A stretch of 64,000 nt of DNA from Callorhinus ursinus (GCF_003265705.1 NW_020313165.1:639473-703472), one strand, 5' to 3'; shown: positions 34,020 through 46,614, counted from the stretch's first letter. The notes: generated by a model from the sequence alone, not told the origin. Numbers and translations are program-made.

Positions 34020-34375
34020 CTAAGGACAGACTGCTCAGTTCATCTTGCTTTCCCTCCTAATACCACCCGTCACAGGTGACTGTGCCTGTGTCTTGAACAC
34101 AGTTCTCTTACCTCTTGTAATGGGACGGTGAGCTTTCCTGGACTTCTCCTGTAGCAGTGCTGATCTAAGGCCTTTCTCTCCATGTTGGTCTCTCTTTATC
34201 TTATTCCTCTCTCACTGTCTTCATAGCACTTACTAGTATTTGAAATGGTCTCATTTCTTTATTTGCATGTTTATAGTTGCCTTTCCCTCATCTGGCTCTG
34301 TGAGGGTGGAGAAAGGTCTGTTCCGCCCGTCACTACTTTGCTCAGTACTTTCCATAGTTCGCTGAAGCTAAAAGG
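34020..34375 (+). repeat. L2 LINE 3' end, diverged
   Basis: CTTCATAGCACTTACTAGTA, an AT-rich segment, then CATCTGGCTCTGTGAGGGTG and CTCAGTACTTTCCATAGTTC fit an L2 3' end. Confidence 0.5.
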
Positions 34376-34379
34376 CCTT

Positions 34380-35938
34380 CTGTTGCAAGACGCACTGTTG
34401 TTTTAGGGACTACTAAAAGATAAAAAAATGTTCCCAATTAAATGATGACTTCCTGCTTCCTTATCACTTAGAATGTTTTATTTATTTAAATAACCCCCTG
34501 AAACTTGTTAGAACTAGACTTTTTTTTTTTTTTGGTACATAGGATTTCTGCTCATGCACGAAAGGGAAAATGTAAGCAAAATAAATTTAACACAGATTGT
34601 TTTCTTCCCATACAGAATCAGACTCTCCCAACTCACTCTTTGACTTAGAGATGTCAGTGTGTCACTGCGTTTTCCAGCACCACGTCATCCTTTGGGCCAT
34701 CAAGAGCACTGGTAACACAGCATTTTTTAAGAGTGCCCCCTATTCTCTCCTAGTATTTTCTCTTAAGCTGTTGACACCTATTTTGCAAGTTTCAATGGTG
34801 GTGCTTTCTTAATCTTACCAGAGAGCGTCAAGAAAGGTTTTTCAAACGAGGAGCAAGACTCAATCCCTCCCCAAATGGTCCTTAAACAGATTTGGGACCA
34901 AAACATCAAGGTGTTGCAGTGGTTTTGTGAGTCCCCAGCAATAAGAAGCAGATTGCACATGCCCAGGCAGTGACAACTATATCCACATCTCTACTGCTGC
35001 CTGGTGAGAAATTATAACACACCACAGTTGTAAAAATATGAGAGAGAAAAAAGAGTATCTTAGAATTGTTGAAATTCCCTAGTAAGTACTTTATAGATAA
35101 TTGCTCAGTGAATGAATGTACGAATGGAAATTGTGTTACTGCTGTGTAAGGCAACCAAAGTCTAAAATAAATCACGTAAGAAAGAAAGAAATCCCATGTA
35201 TCAAGGAATTATTCCAACTGCCTTTAAATTCTGGAACCAGTCATGAATACTTGATGATGATTATAATTCAATCTAAGAGCAGGTTTTAAACTGTGAATGT
35301 ACCTTTTCACTTACAATTTTACTTATCACTCATTTTATCTTAGAAGTTTACTTCGGTGTACTTTAAATTATCCGCTTTTTAAAAGCTGTAAGTATTATTC
35401 ATATTTTCAATAAAGTGCTCTGAATTTCCTGTGTATGGAAAATAGAATGCATTTTATTTTATACAGGTAATTTTTTTAAACCACGAGAGGGCAGCCTTGC
35501 TTAACTTATCAAATTCTCCCAAAGGCCTTGCTGGGCAGCCACTTTCTGGCAGAATGCTTCACTGAATGGGGAGGGAGGGCTCCAGGAACCCCAGTCAGCT
35601 GTGTTTTTCAGGGGTTTCACTGCTAAAGGCTAGCTTCTCTGCAGGGAAGCACAATGATTCTGCTTGTTGTTTTATTTTCCTGGGGTCTCACATCGGCAGT
35701 AAAACCCGGCATAACAGTAAAACCTGGTATTCTTTATTTAGCAGGCAGATAGGGGGTGTACGGGAGGTGGTTGTGTGGGAGAATAGACATGTATCAGGGA
35801 TCAGGTGGCTGCAGGAGGGGATGGATTAATAAAAGCCATGTATAGGATTTGAACTTCTGGATGACAAATTCATATCTATAGTTGTGCAAACTTCGAAATA
35901 TCGTTAAAGCCTGCCTGGAGAGGCTACACCATTAAGAA
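34380..35938. other. Intergenic, no recognised feature
   Basis: AT-rich sequence with a T run at about 34,520. Open frames are short and without known domains. Confidence 0.4.
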
Positions 35939-35951
35939 AGGTGTGAAGTTG

Positions 35952-36155
35952 GGGCACCTGCGTGGCTCAGTCAGTTAAATGGCGTCTGACTCTTGATTTT
36001 GGCTCAGGTCACGATCTCACGGTCATGGACTGGAGGCCTGTGTCAGGCTCACCACTTAGCGGGGAGTTTGCTTGAGATTCTCTCCCTCTCCCTCTGCCCC
36101 TCCCCTTGCTCATGCTCTCTCTCTCTCTAATAAATAAAATCTTAAAAAAAAAAAA
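35952..36155 (+). mobile_element. CAN-SINE with target-site duplication
   Basis: GGGCACCTGCGTGGCTCAGT head, CTAATAAATAAAATCTTA and an A-tail. Flanks AGGTGTGAAGTTG (35939-35951) and AGATGTGAAGTTG (36156-36168) match at 12 of 13. Confidence 0.96.
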
Positions 36156-36159
36156 AGAT

Positions 36160-36760
36160 GTGAAGTTGAAGATGGGTTTAGCAATGGAAGTGCGTCATGA
36201 TCAATTAGAATAGCTGATTAGGAAGACATGAGAGAATCAAGCCTTATATTTTATATCCTTATTACATCGATTCATTCATTCCTTCACTTAGCATACATGA
36301 TTGAATTTAACACACAGAGGCAAAGCATGAACTCCTCAGCTAGTGAGAGAAACTGTCTAGTAAATGATAATTGCAATTCAGTCTAAGTGGTGACTAAGTA
36401 TGTGGACACAGTACCACTGGAGCACAGACTGGGAACTAACTTTGCATGGAGGATTAGGTACCCATGTGGATTAAGCCTCTGCATAGTGTAGGGTCAGAGC
36501 CCGGTCTATTAGTGTAGGCTTGAGCACAAATAATGCAATGACCAGGAAGGGAAGGGAGCTCTAGTAAGTCTGGATCTCACAAACCCTGTCCCTAACTCCC
36601 TTATAGGGAGAATTTTGCTTTAAGAGATTTTCCATCTCTATAGGGGTGAAAGCAGTTATGAAGGCATGCCCAATGTCCTTTACAGTTAAAGGTCCTTCTA
36701 TGTCAGCTTTGCTGAGTTATGAGAACATATGGCAATATTCACTTGTTCATTCTTCTTCTT
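36160..36760. other. Intergenic, no recognised feature
   Basis: I see no gene, RNA gene or nameable repeat. Confidence 0.4.
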
Positions 36761-36761
36761 T

Positions 36762-37154
36762 TTTTAAAGATTTTATTTATTTATAGGGTGCCTGGGTGGC
36801 TCAGTTGGTTGGGTGACTGCCTTTGGCTCAGGTCATGATCCTGGAGTCCTGGGATCGAGTCCCACATCGGGCTCCCTGCTCGGTGGGGAGCCTGCTTCTC
36901 CCTCTGACCCTCTTCCCTCTCGTGCTATCTCTCATTCTTTCTCTCTCAAATAAATAAAATCTTAAAAAAAAGATTTTATTTATTTATTTGACAGAGAGAG
37001 AGAGCACAAGCAGGAGGAGTGGCAGGCAGAGGGAGAGGGAGAAGCAGACTCCCTGCTGATCAAGGAGCCAGATGCAGGACTCTATTGTAGGACCCTGGGA
37101 TCATGACCTGAGCCAAAGGCAGACGCTTAACCGACTGAGCCACCCAGGCACCCC
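36762..37154 (-). mobile_element. CAN-SINE (outer), interrupted by a second SINE
   Basis: The left tail is AAAGATTTTATTTATTTAT at 36766-36784, then a foreign SINE, then the same tail again at 36969-36987, followed by the body and the GAGCCACCCAGGCACCCC head. It is thus a minus-strand copy whose tail was a target for a later insertion. Confidence 0.95.
36786..36968 (+). mobile_element. CAN-SINE (inner), inserted in another SINE's tail
   Basis: GGGTGCCTGGGTGGCTCAGT head and CAAATAAATAAAATCTT tail, plus orientation. It is flanked by an identical 19-bp duplication of the outer element's A-tail (36766-36784 and 36969-36987). The two copies form an inverted pair. Confidence 0.95.
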
Positions 37155-37859
37155 CACTTCTTCATTCTACAAACACATAAGGAATCAGTGGTATGTGAAG
37201 GAGGTAAAATCCAATCTTTGTGCTCCAAGTGCTCACAAGCAAGGAAGAACTCATAACTTATTTCTTTGTGCAGAAGGAAGGAAAATTCAGTTTTCACCAA
37301 GTCCTGGAATGTAGTGATTACAGTTTTTCCTCATTGGCTTCTCAAAAAAATATCAGGATGAGCTTTGGAATGCCTGGGATGGAAGTGGTAGAAATCATAG
37401 TATTTCATATTAGTCTCAGCCCCAGGTTATAAGGTGAATACTCAAACGTGCTCCTTAAAAAGCATAGTAAAACAACAACATTAATTTCATCCCAGAGCTA
37501 AATAGAAACGCTTTTCAGATTGTGTCCTGTTTTGATATTTCTGTATCAGGGCTCCCCAACATGCTTGGAGGTATGTTCCAATTCACGGAGGGGGAAAAAG
37601 AGTTATTAAAGAGATAATATAGGATAAATATCACTTTTAAGTGAATTTATATATTATTCACAAAATCATCTATATACATTTAAATGTATGTCCATTTATT
37701 CAGTCCATAGTGTGCAATCTGTCCCCAAGGACTTAACTCTGAGCCTCCCTGAGGCCTTAAGCCTCAAAATACCTGCTGTACTCTTGAGCCCTTCCTGAGG
37801 AAACCCATGTACAGCACCTTTCAGAGCACTTCCTTGCCTTGAACACTTGGCCATGTTCT

Positions 37860-38060
37860 AAATGAGAGCTCAGGAGACACTTTCTGTAAAAAGCCAGAGA
37901 GTAAATATTCTAGGCTTTGTGGGGGAACTACTTAACTCTGCCTGCCCCTGTAGTGTGAGGGCAGCTATAGACAATACTTAAATGAGCCAGAGTACAAAAA
38001 ACAGGTGGCAGGCCAGATTTGGCCTGTGGGCCGTACTTTGCAGATCTCTGTTCCAAATCA
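37860..38060 (+). repeat. hAT-type non-autonomous DNA transposon relic
   Basis: CTGTAAAAAGCCAGAGAGTA, AATATTCTAGGCTTTGTGGG, AGGCCAGATTTGGCCTGTGG and GCCGTACTTTGCAGATCTCT: the two ends are partly complementary, as in the abundant hAT element with GGCCAGAT...GGCCCGCGGGCC. The same family appears at 63,510-63,700. Confidence 0.6.
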
Positions 38061-38192
38061 CCTGATGCTACCATTTTCGCTAGAGAGAGGACACCTGAAG
38101 AAAGCGTAGCAAATCTATTAGCCGGTCTCAAGGTGATGAGCAGCCTTGGAAGAAACCTGGCATGAGATTTTTTAATAAATTAGTGTTTCTTG

Positions 38193-38241
38193 ATAGATGG
38201 ATGGATGGGTGGATGGATAGATAGATGATAGATAGATAGAA
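38193..38241 (+). repeat. GATG/GATA tetranucleotide microsatellite
   Basis: GATGGATGGATGGGTGGATG followed by GATAGATAGATGATAGATAG and AGATAGA. It is an imperfect compound repeat, likely length-variable. Confidence 0.9.
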
Positions 38242-38249
38242 ACGGAAAT

Positions 38250-41200
38250 TGTTACTAGGATCAGCCACAGCAGGAGCCAACAGTAGTCAGAAAGTATCAG
38301 TAAACTAAAGTCAAAGATAGAAAAATGATATCCAAGTAGAGGGTGGAGTAGCTGGTTAATGATGCCAATAGTAGAGAATCTGCGAAGATTACCACTGGTG
38401 GGTGTTGTCAAATTTTTGATGCTAATTTCCTGACAAGACAATGGGTCTTGAGAATTGTGTGTCTTGAAAAAAAAATCTTACAGTTTTGAATCCATATTCC
38501 AGCTTCAGTCTGGCCGTGCCTGAGTTTCCAGGGAACTTCTATTCTTCGTTCCACACGCAGCCTCACAGCTGATTTCTTGTTGCTAGAGGTAACCTCAATG
38601 AATCTCTGTTTCTGAGAACTCCAAAGAGCCTAGCTAACACTGTCCTCTGCCCGTAAGTTGGGAACAAGAGTCGTATATCAAATATTCATCACCAATATGG
38701 CTGGCTATGTTAGGAGATTTCTCTTAATCATTTGTTTTATACTTTTTCTCTAGTCTTTGAATGGAGTAAGACTAAGTAAAACTTCCCTTGAAAAAGCACA
38801 GACATATTCTCTGAGGGCATTTGACGAGAAACAAGCATGAATGTATCTCCCCTTCAGGCCGTTCTGTGCTGCTCAGTGAGGCATTAGGGCTCCATATGGT
38901 GGAAACTGTTCCATGACAAGTCTAGTTTATTCCAGTTGTTGCTTCTTTTGAAGTTCTTGGGGAAACCTTTCATATTTCTCACCTGAATGCAGCGAAGGAT
39001 TTTGGGCTGCCTGGGAACAGGTTTAAAGGAAGGTTACATTATTAATCAATACTCTTTTATGTCCAGTTATCCCTGGCCGGAGATGAGTCCTTCACATCGC
39101 TCTTAAACAGTCCCTGGAATTTAATTCAACCCTTGTCATCTCTGACAGTGTTTTATGGTCTCATTCTCTGGCTGCCAATCTTAAAATAGCAGATTTGGGA
39201 AGAAATTTTTGTCCTTTTCTTCCACAAAATGGGAAAGTACAATTTTTTTGCAGCTACTTGGGGTAGAAAGGTACTTTATTTTTGAAGGGGGCTTGGATTT
39301 GTTAACCTGTCTTTTTTTCCCAATAGCTATGCTGAAGGATATTTTATTTCACTGATTCATTCTTATTCTTAAGAAAAAAAAAAAAAAAGCTTAGCCAGTT
39401 GCCAAACATTGCATTAAACATGGCATTCTGCTTTTGGAAACTGTTTCTTATAGATCTGACAGTACACTGAAATTATTATTATGAATCCCTTAGCTATCCC
39501 CTCTTGAGAGCAGGTGAAAATAGACATCATTACTATTATTCTTTTAGGCATCAAACTACATTAATAATATACCTAAGATTTACAAAATTGCCATGTATTA
39601 GACATCAAGGCACAGAATACTGATAACTTGTCCAAAGTCCTGTAGTAAGCAGCAGATGCATTTGATTCCAGTGTATGTAACCACTGCACTGTCCTGCTTC
39701 CACAGAGTTATGCCCATGAGCTCAGGCTTCAGAAACCTTAAGAGAATTCTCCATGCACAGAGCATGGAGATCTGAAGAAGAAAACCCAAGTGTGAACAAT
39801 GAGATATTTGATCCTTCTGAATTTCCATTTTTTTCTGTAAAGGAGAAATACACTCCCCTGGATTGTGTTTTAAGTACCAAGTCACAGTCAATGCCATGTA
39901 TTGATGGCCACTACATGCAGCCTCTGTGAGTCACCTTCACAACTAGGTTACAGATCAGAAAAGGCAGTTCAGGGACCAGCTGATATGGGGATAGACAGAG
40001 GCCTGAGGCATACCCTTGTTTTACATGAGGCTTGTCTTTTCTTTATAGAAAGTTATGTTCCATGCTGCTCACATGGCTGTTTCCTGTCCTAATTAATTTT
40101 TGAGCTCTCTGTTGGATTTTAATTACAGACCTATTAATTCATGAGAAGCGTTGACAGATGTTGTAGATTGGTCATAGCAAACTAATAGGCAGGTGCTGGG
40201 TAGAAAGTCCTGGACTCTTCAGTAACTGACTCACAGAAAAGCTTCCTACTTGGAAGTAGGAAGCACAACCCAGAATCTATTTAGTTACCTGGAGTAGCAT
40301 TTTTAGAAACTGAGGCTGAAAACACAGATCCCAGTGTTGACTTGTGTTTTCCACTGGGGTGGGGAAGGTGAGCTGGGGGCATTATAAAGAGAAGGAATGG
40401 GGATGATATTGGGCTGGGTCGCTTGAAAAGACTTGAACAAAATCCCTCGGAATGATATAAACACAATGGAGGCAAAGGACAATAAACACTTGGTGTTTAG
40501 CAAGATTTGTCTTCAAACCTCAATACAAAATTCTAGAGAGAGCTAACCTGTACACAGTTCCCTTTTTGCTTTAGTTAAGAGCTGAGAACCAAAGGTGGGG
40601 AAATGGCCAAATTTATTTGTTTTCCCTGAAGTCCACTTGCAGTTCTGGAACTTTGTCCCACTGTTGGGAGGAGAAGCCATACTGTGGGAGATAGAGTACA
40701 AAACAGCCCCCGTGCCCCAAAGTGAAGATGTTTCTGCCCTGGCTTTCCTGGCCCAGCCCTAGGAGAGGGGGACACGAGAAGTGACATTGCTGGTGGGTCT
40801 CTTCCCATTTAGAAGCAGCCCTGGCCATGCCTGGTACCTGAGGGAAATCTACAGAAAGGGGAGAGAGACCCTGCTAACACGAAGACATTTTAACACTTGT
40901 AAAAATTCCACCCCTGCAAGCACAGCCTGTAGTCGAAGCATGTCTTCTGGATCAGCGCTCCAGCCCCTTGAAGGCTACCCTGTCTTCCCCCAACCCTGCC
41001 TCATCCTTGGGAAAGAGTCAGATGAGGGTGAGGGATAAAGAAGAGCCTTGAGTTGCCTGTCAATACCTATCTCTATAGGGAAATCAAACCATCCAAGTGC
41101 TATGTCTATAAGCAGGATTTCTGTCAACAAAAGCATCCTCTTGGGAATGAATTGCAATTACATAGACAGGGATTTAGAGCATTCAAGAAGAACTTTCTAA

Positions 41201-41960
41201 TTAGTAGAGCGGTGAGATTGTAGAATAAACAAAGATAATGGAAAATCTCTTTAACACCTAAAAGGTAAAGATAAACAAATGCAATAAGTAGTTTCTTAAT
41301 ATACCCCCTACCTTTTGGACATAATTCTTACCAACCTTTTAAGACCCCCTGAGCAGAATTAGAGGCCCCTTATGCTTACTTCTAGCACACACTTGCATAT
41401 TTGCATATTTATTATGATACCTATTCACAGAGACCATCATCTATTCTGCTATTAAATATCAGTTGCATTACTTAAAGAAACATGGTGCTATTTTTAAAGC
41501 ATTACCAAAACAACTATTCAAATGGAATGGATTATTTTTCCTGAAAATGTTCAATAATGAGGGTGTTTCTATAGGCAACGTATGTAATTATAAACCTCAA
41601 ATATCACTGAGAAGATCCAGTGTTTAATTTTATAAAATGAAATGGTTTCTTTCCTTTTAACCACCAGCATCCTCATTAGCGGAGCATCTCATACTCTTTA
41701 CTTCATGACTTGTTATATTCAGTGTTATTGCAAAACAAAGCTCAGGATCTTTCAAATACAGTAGCTGCAATAGGTCAGCAAAAGCATTTTTGCCATATCA
41801 TGTGGATGACAGATTTTTTTTTTTTTTTGGTCCCTGTTGGCATTGTGAGTTCCTGGACATCCTTTTATACTGAGACTTGTCCTTGCAATGCAAACAATGT
41901 GCCCTAATTTTTCAGTCCTATTATAGCCAAATCTTGTCATGAAAACATAAATTGTGAGAG
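38250..41960. other. Intergenic, mostly unassigned; MIR-like part near 39,540-39,690
   Basis: 39,540-39,690 (TTAGACATCAAGGCACAGAA, AACTTGTCCAAAGTCCTGTA) looks like a reverse MIR. An A run stands at 39,372-39,388 and a T run at 41,813-41,828. I see no exon or RNA gene. The GC-balanced block 40,560-41,040 has overlapping short open frames on both strands without a known domain. Confidence 0.4.
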
Positions 41961-41969
41961 AACTGCATG

Positions 41970-42165
41970 TATTAGAGTTGTGCTTTCCACAACCAGCTGC
42001 ACATCAACCTGGGGATCCTTCACACCCTGCAGCTTCTTACCTGCACATCAGATCAACAGAATCAGAGTCTCCATGGTGGTGGTGGGGGAGGTCTGGTGAT
42101 TTACATTTTTAAAAAGCTTCCCCCAGGATCCAGCTGTACACTGGATTTGGAGACCACTGTACACA
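41970..42165 (+). repeat. MER5A-like DNA transposon
   Basis: TTTCCACAACCAGCTGCACA, TCAGAGTCTCCATGGTGGTG, AAAAAGCTTCCCCCAGGATC and TTGGAGACCACTG, the MER5A order ending in its terminal inverted repeat. Confidence 0.75.
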
Positions 42166-42169
42166 ATTA

Positions 42170-43230
42170 CCTCTTGCAGTCTCTCAGTGTTTAGAAATCC
42201 TTCATAATGAAAAAAATATTGCCCCATCCCACCCCGTTTGAGATTCTTGCAACTAATAGCTGCCCAGTTAATAACTAAGGAAGAATCATATTCTTTTATT
42301 ATTTGCTTATTTTGGGGAGGACATACGCTCATTAGGAGACATCGTCAGAAGAAACTGGATGTAATTTTCTCTAAAATGATCATACAAGGAATAAATGTTT
42401 CCCAATTAGTACTGAAATAAAGGGGGCCAAGCAAGGTTGGCCAAAGATTCGATGAGTTGTTGGATAGATGAGAAAGCACCACAACAAATGTTGGCATAGA
42501 ATAGGTTAATAGATGCTCAATAAATCTATTTCTTTCCTTTTAGATTTCCATTTCTTCCCTATTCTTCTCTCTCACCTTGCAGGTAACCAACCCTTCTATT
42601 TTCCATAAATACAGAGAACAAAAATATAAATATATTTTAAAAGTCAGACATTATATAATACTAGTTATTACTCTCTAGAATGTAATTGGAGCTGATATAT
42701 TTCTACTTTTACTGCTCCACTGACCATTCTCTTAATTAGTGTCTAGCAAACTAGCCCCTCTACAAGTCAATTCTCTATCCTTCATGAAAACAGTCCCAAT
42801 CCTCTGTTTTTCTTGAAGATCAGCAACAGTTCAGACAAAAATCAATCTCTTTTTTCTCTTTGATCCCAAAGCACTTTGTACCTCTACTGTCGAGTTGTCA
42901 CATTCTGGCTTTTACTTTAATTACCTAACTGCATTCATTTTCCCATTTTGATTAATCTCTGCATACCCCCACAGTACCCTATGCATCATAGGTGTTCGGT
43001 AAATGCTATTCTGTTTTATGCATTTATCATAATTGTAATTGATTAGATTTGGGGTATTATTTTCTTCTTGCCTGACTTGCCTGCTGTATGGTGAAGCTGT
43101 CTGAGGCAGGCAGTGTCTGTCTGACGTGAACTGAGTTGTGCAAACCTGCCTCAATTCCAAATGGCCTCCAAGTTCCTCCCCATTTTTTTATCCCTCTTCA
43201 CATGATGAGTTGTTATATTCACTTCCTCCA
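42170..43230. other. Intergenic, no recognised feature
   Basis: AT-rich. Nothing I can assign. Confidence 0.4.
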
Positions 43231-43239
43231 TTTCTTTAC

Positions 43240-43962
43240 CTCACATTCTCTCCTCAATCCATTTTAAGAGGTTTCTTTCCTATCATTTCAGGGAAACTTC
43301 TCTCATCAAGGTTACCAATGATCTAAGATGATCCATTGATCATTTCTTTGTCTTGTTTTATTGATCTCTTGGCAGCATTCAAAACAGCTGATGTTCTCTC
43401 GCTCTCTTTTTGTTCTTAAACATTCTGTTCACTTGATTCCATGACACCATAAATATAGTTTCTTAGTTTCTTCCTATCTCACAGATTATTATTTTTTTGT
43501 GACCGTGCTTCTCTCTGAGATCTGTAAATGTTAGATGCCCCAGGGTTCTGTTCTGAACCTTCTTTTCTAATCTATCTGTGGACTCTCTCCAGGTGATGTC
43601 ATCCATTCCCATGGGTTTGCATACAATTAATGTACCGATGACTCCAAGCACAAATCTTTGGCATCTTTTCTTGAAACTCCAGACCTTTCTATCAAACTGC
43701 CTAATTGACACGGCCATATAGATGTCTATTAGCCATTTCAAACATAACACCATAAAAAGGGCACTCTTGATTTCCACCTCCAAATATACTCCTCCTCCAG
43801 TCTTCTTCACCTCAGCCATTGGCATCAAAATCTACTCCACTGCTTGGGACCCAAATGTGGGCATTATCCTTGATTTCTTACTTTCTTCCACCTGCCACAT
43901 CAGTAAGTCCTGTGGATACCCAAAACACCCTAAGTCTATCAACTTTTCTCCATCTCCATCCT
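43240..43962 (+). repeat. L2 LINE fragment, left part (split by L1)
   Basis: Diverged L2 ORF2 text in order: TTCACTTGATTCCATGACAC, TGCCCCAGGGTTCTGTTCTG, TCCATTCCCATGGGTTTGC, ACTCCAGACCTTTCTATCAA, and GTGGGCATTATCCTTGATTT. Its continuation resumes at 44919, after the L1 insertion. The coding frame is lost. Confidence 0.75.
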
Positions 43963-43977
43963 TACAGTCAGATTTCT

Positions 43978-44903
43978 TTTCTTTTTTTTAATAATTTTTT
44001 TATTATGTTAATCACCATACATTACATCATTAGTTTTTGATGTAGTGTTCCATGATTCATTGTTTGTGCATAACACCCAGTGCTCCACGCAGAATGTGCC
44101 CTCTTTAATACCCATCACCAGGCTAACCCATCCCTACCCCCCTCCCCTCTAGAACCCTCAGTTTGTTTTTCAGAGTCCATCGTCTCTAATGGTTCATCTC
44201 CCCCTCCGACTTACTCCCCTTCATTCTTCCCCTCTTGCTATCTTCTTTTTTTTTCCTTAACATATATTGCATTATTTGTTTCAGAAGTACAGATCTGTGA
44301 TTCATCAGTCTTGTACAATTCACAGCACTCACCATAGCACATACCCTCCCCAATGTCTATCACCCAGCCACTCCATCCCTCCCACCCTCCACCACTCCAG
44401 CAACCCTCAGTTTGTTTCCTGAGATTAAGAATTCCTCATATCAGTGAGGTCATATGATACATGTCTTTCTCTGATTGACTTATGTCACTCAGCATAACAC
44501 CCTCCAGTTCCATCCACGTCATTGCAAATGGCAAGATCTCATTCCTTTTGATGGCTGCATAATATTCCTTTGTGTATATATACCACATCTTCTTTAGCCA
44601 TTCATCTGTCGATGGACATCTTGGCTCTTTCCACAGTTTGGCTATTGTGGACATTGCTGCTATAAACATTGGGGTGCATGTACCCCTCCGGATCCCTACA
44701 TTTGTATCTTTGTGGTAAATACCCAGTAGTGCAATTGCTGGGTTGTATGGTAGCTCTATTTTCAACTGTTTGAGGAACCTCCATACTGTTTTCCAGAGTG
44801 GTTGCACCAGCTTGCATTCCCACCAACAGTGTAGGAGGGTTCCCCTTTGTCCACATCCCCGCCAACATCTGTCATTTCCTGACTGTTAATTTTAGCCATT
44901 CTG
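43978..44903 (-). mobile_element. 5'-truncated L1 (carnivore), 926 bp, with target-site duplication
   Basis: Minus-strand L1 3' end with poly-T at the left. The 15-bp duplication TACAGTCAGATTTCT at 43963-43977 and 44904-44918 brackets the insertion exactly. The fragment holds the C-terminal end of ORF2 as an open run (44436-44807, ending in EKDMYHMTSLI and a stop) plus the 3' UTR. It is closely similar to the 3' part of the full-length copy at 9716-16807, so both are from related, fairly young subfamilies. Confidence 0.95.
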
Positions 44904-44918
44904 TACAGTCAGATTTCT

Positions 44919-45155
44919 AAGATTACTCTAATTTATAGTCTTAAAAAAGTCTCCTGACTCATTGCCCTGCTTGAACTCTTGCATCTTTATGTTCTACTCT
45001 CTGCAAAGCCAGAGAGTGATTTTTTAAAAACACAGATTTGATGATGTCGCACTTCTCTTCCCATTGCTTAAAATCATTAATGATCTTGACCCCATATTTT
45101 AGACTAAGATCTAAATGACTTATCCTGATCTATAAAATTCTATGCATGTATCACA
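44919..45155 (+). repeat. L2 LINE fragment, right part
   Basis: Continues the L2 copy after the L1: CTCCTGACTCATTGCCCTGC, AAGCCAGAGAGTGATTTTTT, GATGATGTCGCACTTCTCTT, CCCATTGCTTAAAATCATTA and ATGATCTTGACCCCATATTT. Confidence 0.75.
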
Positions 45156-45330
45156 TGTATATATCACAATCACCTGGAGGATCTATTAAACCCCAGAATG
45201 TTGGGCTTCACCCAGAGTTCCCGATTCAGCAGACCTGGAATACAGGTGGAGAATTTGAATTTCTAAGTTCTTAAGTGATGCTGATTTGATGCTGCTGGTT
45301 TGCGGACCACACTTTGAAAACCACTGTTTC
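45156..45330 (+). repeat. MER5A-like DNA transposon
   Basis: CAATCACCTGGAGGATCTAT, GGGCTTCACCCAGAGTTCCC, TTAAGTGATGCTGATTTGAT and ACTTTGAAAACCACTG. It sits between two L2 pieces, so it probably inserted into the L2. Confidence 0.8.
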
Positions 45331-45334
45331 ATAC

Positions 45335-45690
45335 ACGGAGGTTCCAGCTTACTTCTCTGACTTCAACTCTTACTATCTTCTCTCCTTTTATGCTCCTTCT
45401 ACCCTGGGCCTCTTTCCCCCCATCAGAACTTTTGTATTAACTGTCTAACTTTTCTCGTTTGAATGTAAGCATAATGCTCAGAACCTAATGAACCATAAAT
45501 ATCTGTGAAGGAATGAGTTAAAGTTCCTATTATAGTATGTATCACATTATCTTTCACTCTTTAGCTGGTCTATCATCCTTCTAGAGGATGAAATCCTTGA
45601 GGGTGGGAATGTATCTTTTATCTTCACATTGACAAGCCCAATGCCTGCCATTTAGTAGGTAGTCAATAAATATTTGTCAATTTAAATGGT
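45335..45690 (+). repeat. L2 LINE 3' end
   Basis: GCCTCTTTCCCCCCATCAGA, TCATCCTTCTAGAGGATGAA, ATCCTTGAGGGTGGGAATGT, CATTTAGTAGGTAGTCAATA and AATATTTGTCAA: the textbook end of an L2. Confidence 0.75.
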
Positions 45691-45699
45691 TTCTCCTTT

Positions 45700-46288
45700 C
45701 CAGTGTTGGGAAGGAACATTTGCCATGAACTCATGGCTTCTATGAATTTCTTGACCTGTTCAGGTCTAAGTACGGTTAACCAGTGCTACATGGCTTGGGT
45801 ATGTTGAGGCTAGTTTACACTGGTTCACAAGAGCCAATTGCTAAATTTTCAGGAATTTTGTGTCTGGTTGATGTCATCTAGGTAGCTCAAAATCAGTCAT
45901 GATAGGAGTATTTACACCACAGAGATAAGCAAATGCTACAAATCAAGTATTTTAGTACTGGTATTTTTCTGCCTAGTTTTCCATCCCCTACCTCCCCCCT
46001 CAACAATCTTCAAATAACCTCTGGATTGGTCTAGGACTTTGAGAAATAAACATATAATACAAACTGGCCCCTGATCTCCAACAGAATTGTTCCTTAGGGC
46101 TTCCAAAGGGGACTGGGAGAGAAAGGTACCCTTTCACTTGGTGATAAAGCTATGAATATTAGAATTAGGGGTGTTCATTAAGGCTGCTCCACCTTTGCCT
46201 TGCACATTGTTTGGTTATATTAAACCAATGGATTTCACATCCCCCACCAGTCCTCCCACTCCCCTGCCTTTTTAAAAAAAAAGCTTAC
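45700..46288. other. Intergenic, no recognised feature
   Basis: Nothing I can assign. Confidence 0.4.
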
Positions 46289-46290
46289 GC

Positions 46291-46463
46291 AGGGCGCCTG
46301 GGTGGCTCACTCTGCATCTGCCTTTGGATCAGGTCATGATCCCAGGGTCCTGGGATCTAGCCCCGCATAGGGCTCCCTGCTCACAGGGAGCCTGTTTCTC
46401 CCTCTCCTCCCTCCTCATACTCTCTCTTGCTCTCTCTCTAAAAAACAAAAACAAAAACAAAAT
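46291..46463 (+). mobile_element. CAN-SINE with altered head and AAAAAC tail
   Basis: AGGGCGCCTGGGTGGCTCAC head, but the usual CGGTTAAGCG section is deleted. The tail is CTAAAAAACAAAAACAAAAA instead of the common AATAAA pattern. Confidence 0.92.
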
Positions 46464-46614
46464 TTAAGTTCATTTGAATGGGTTTTGGTCACTTATATGC
46501 TAAAGAATTCTGACCAATCCAGTACATTTACTCAAAGTTAATATTTTGTTGAGAGTGTAACTATCAATATGATGTAGCATAGTGCAGTTGGAGTATATTA
46601 GATGATTAAACCAG

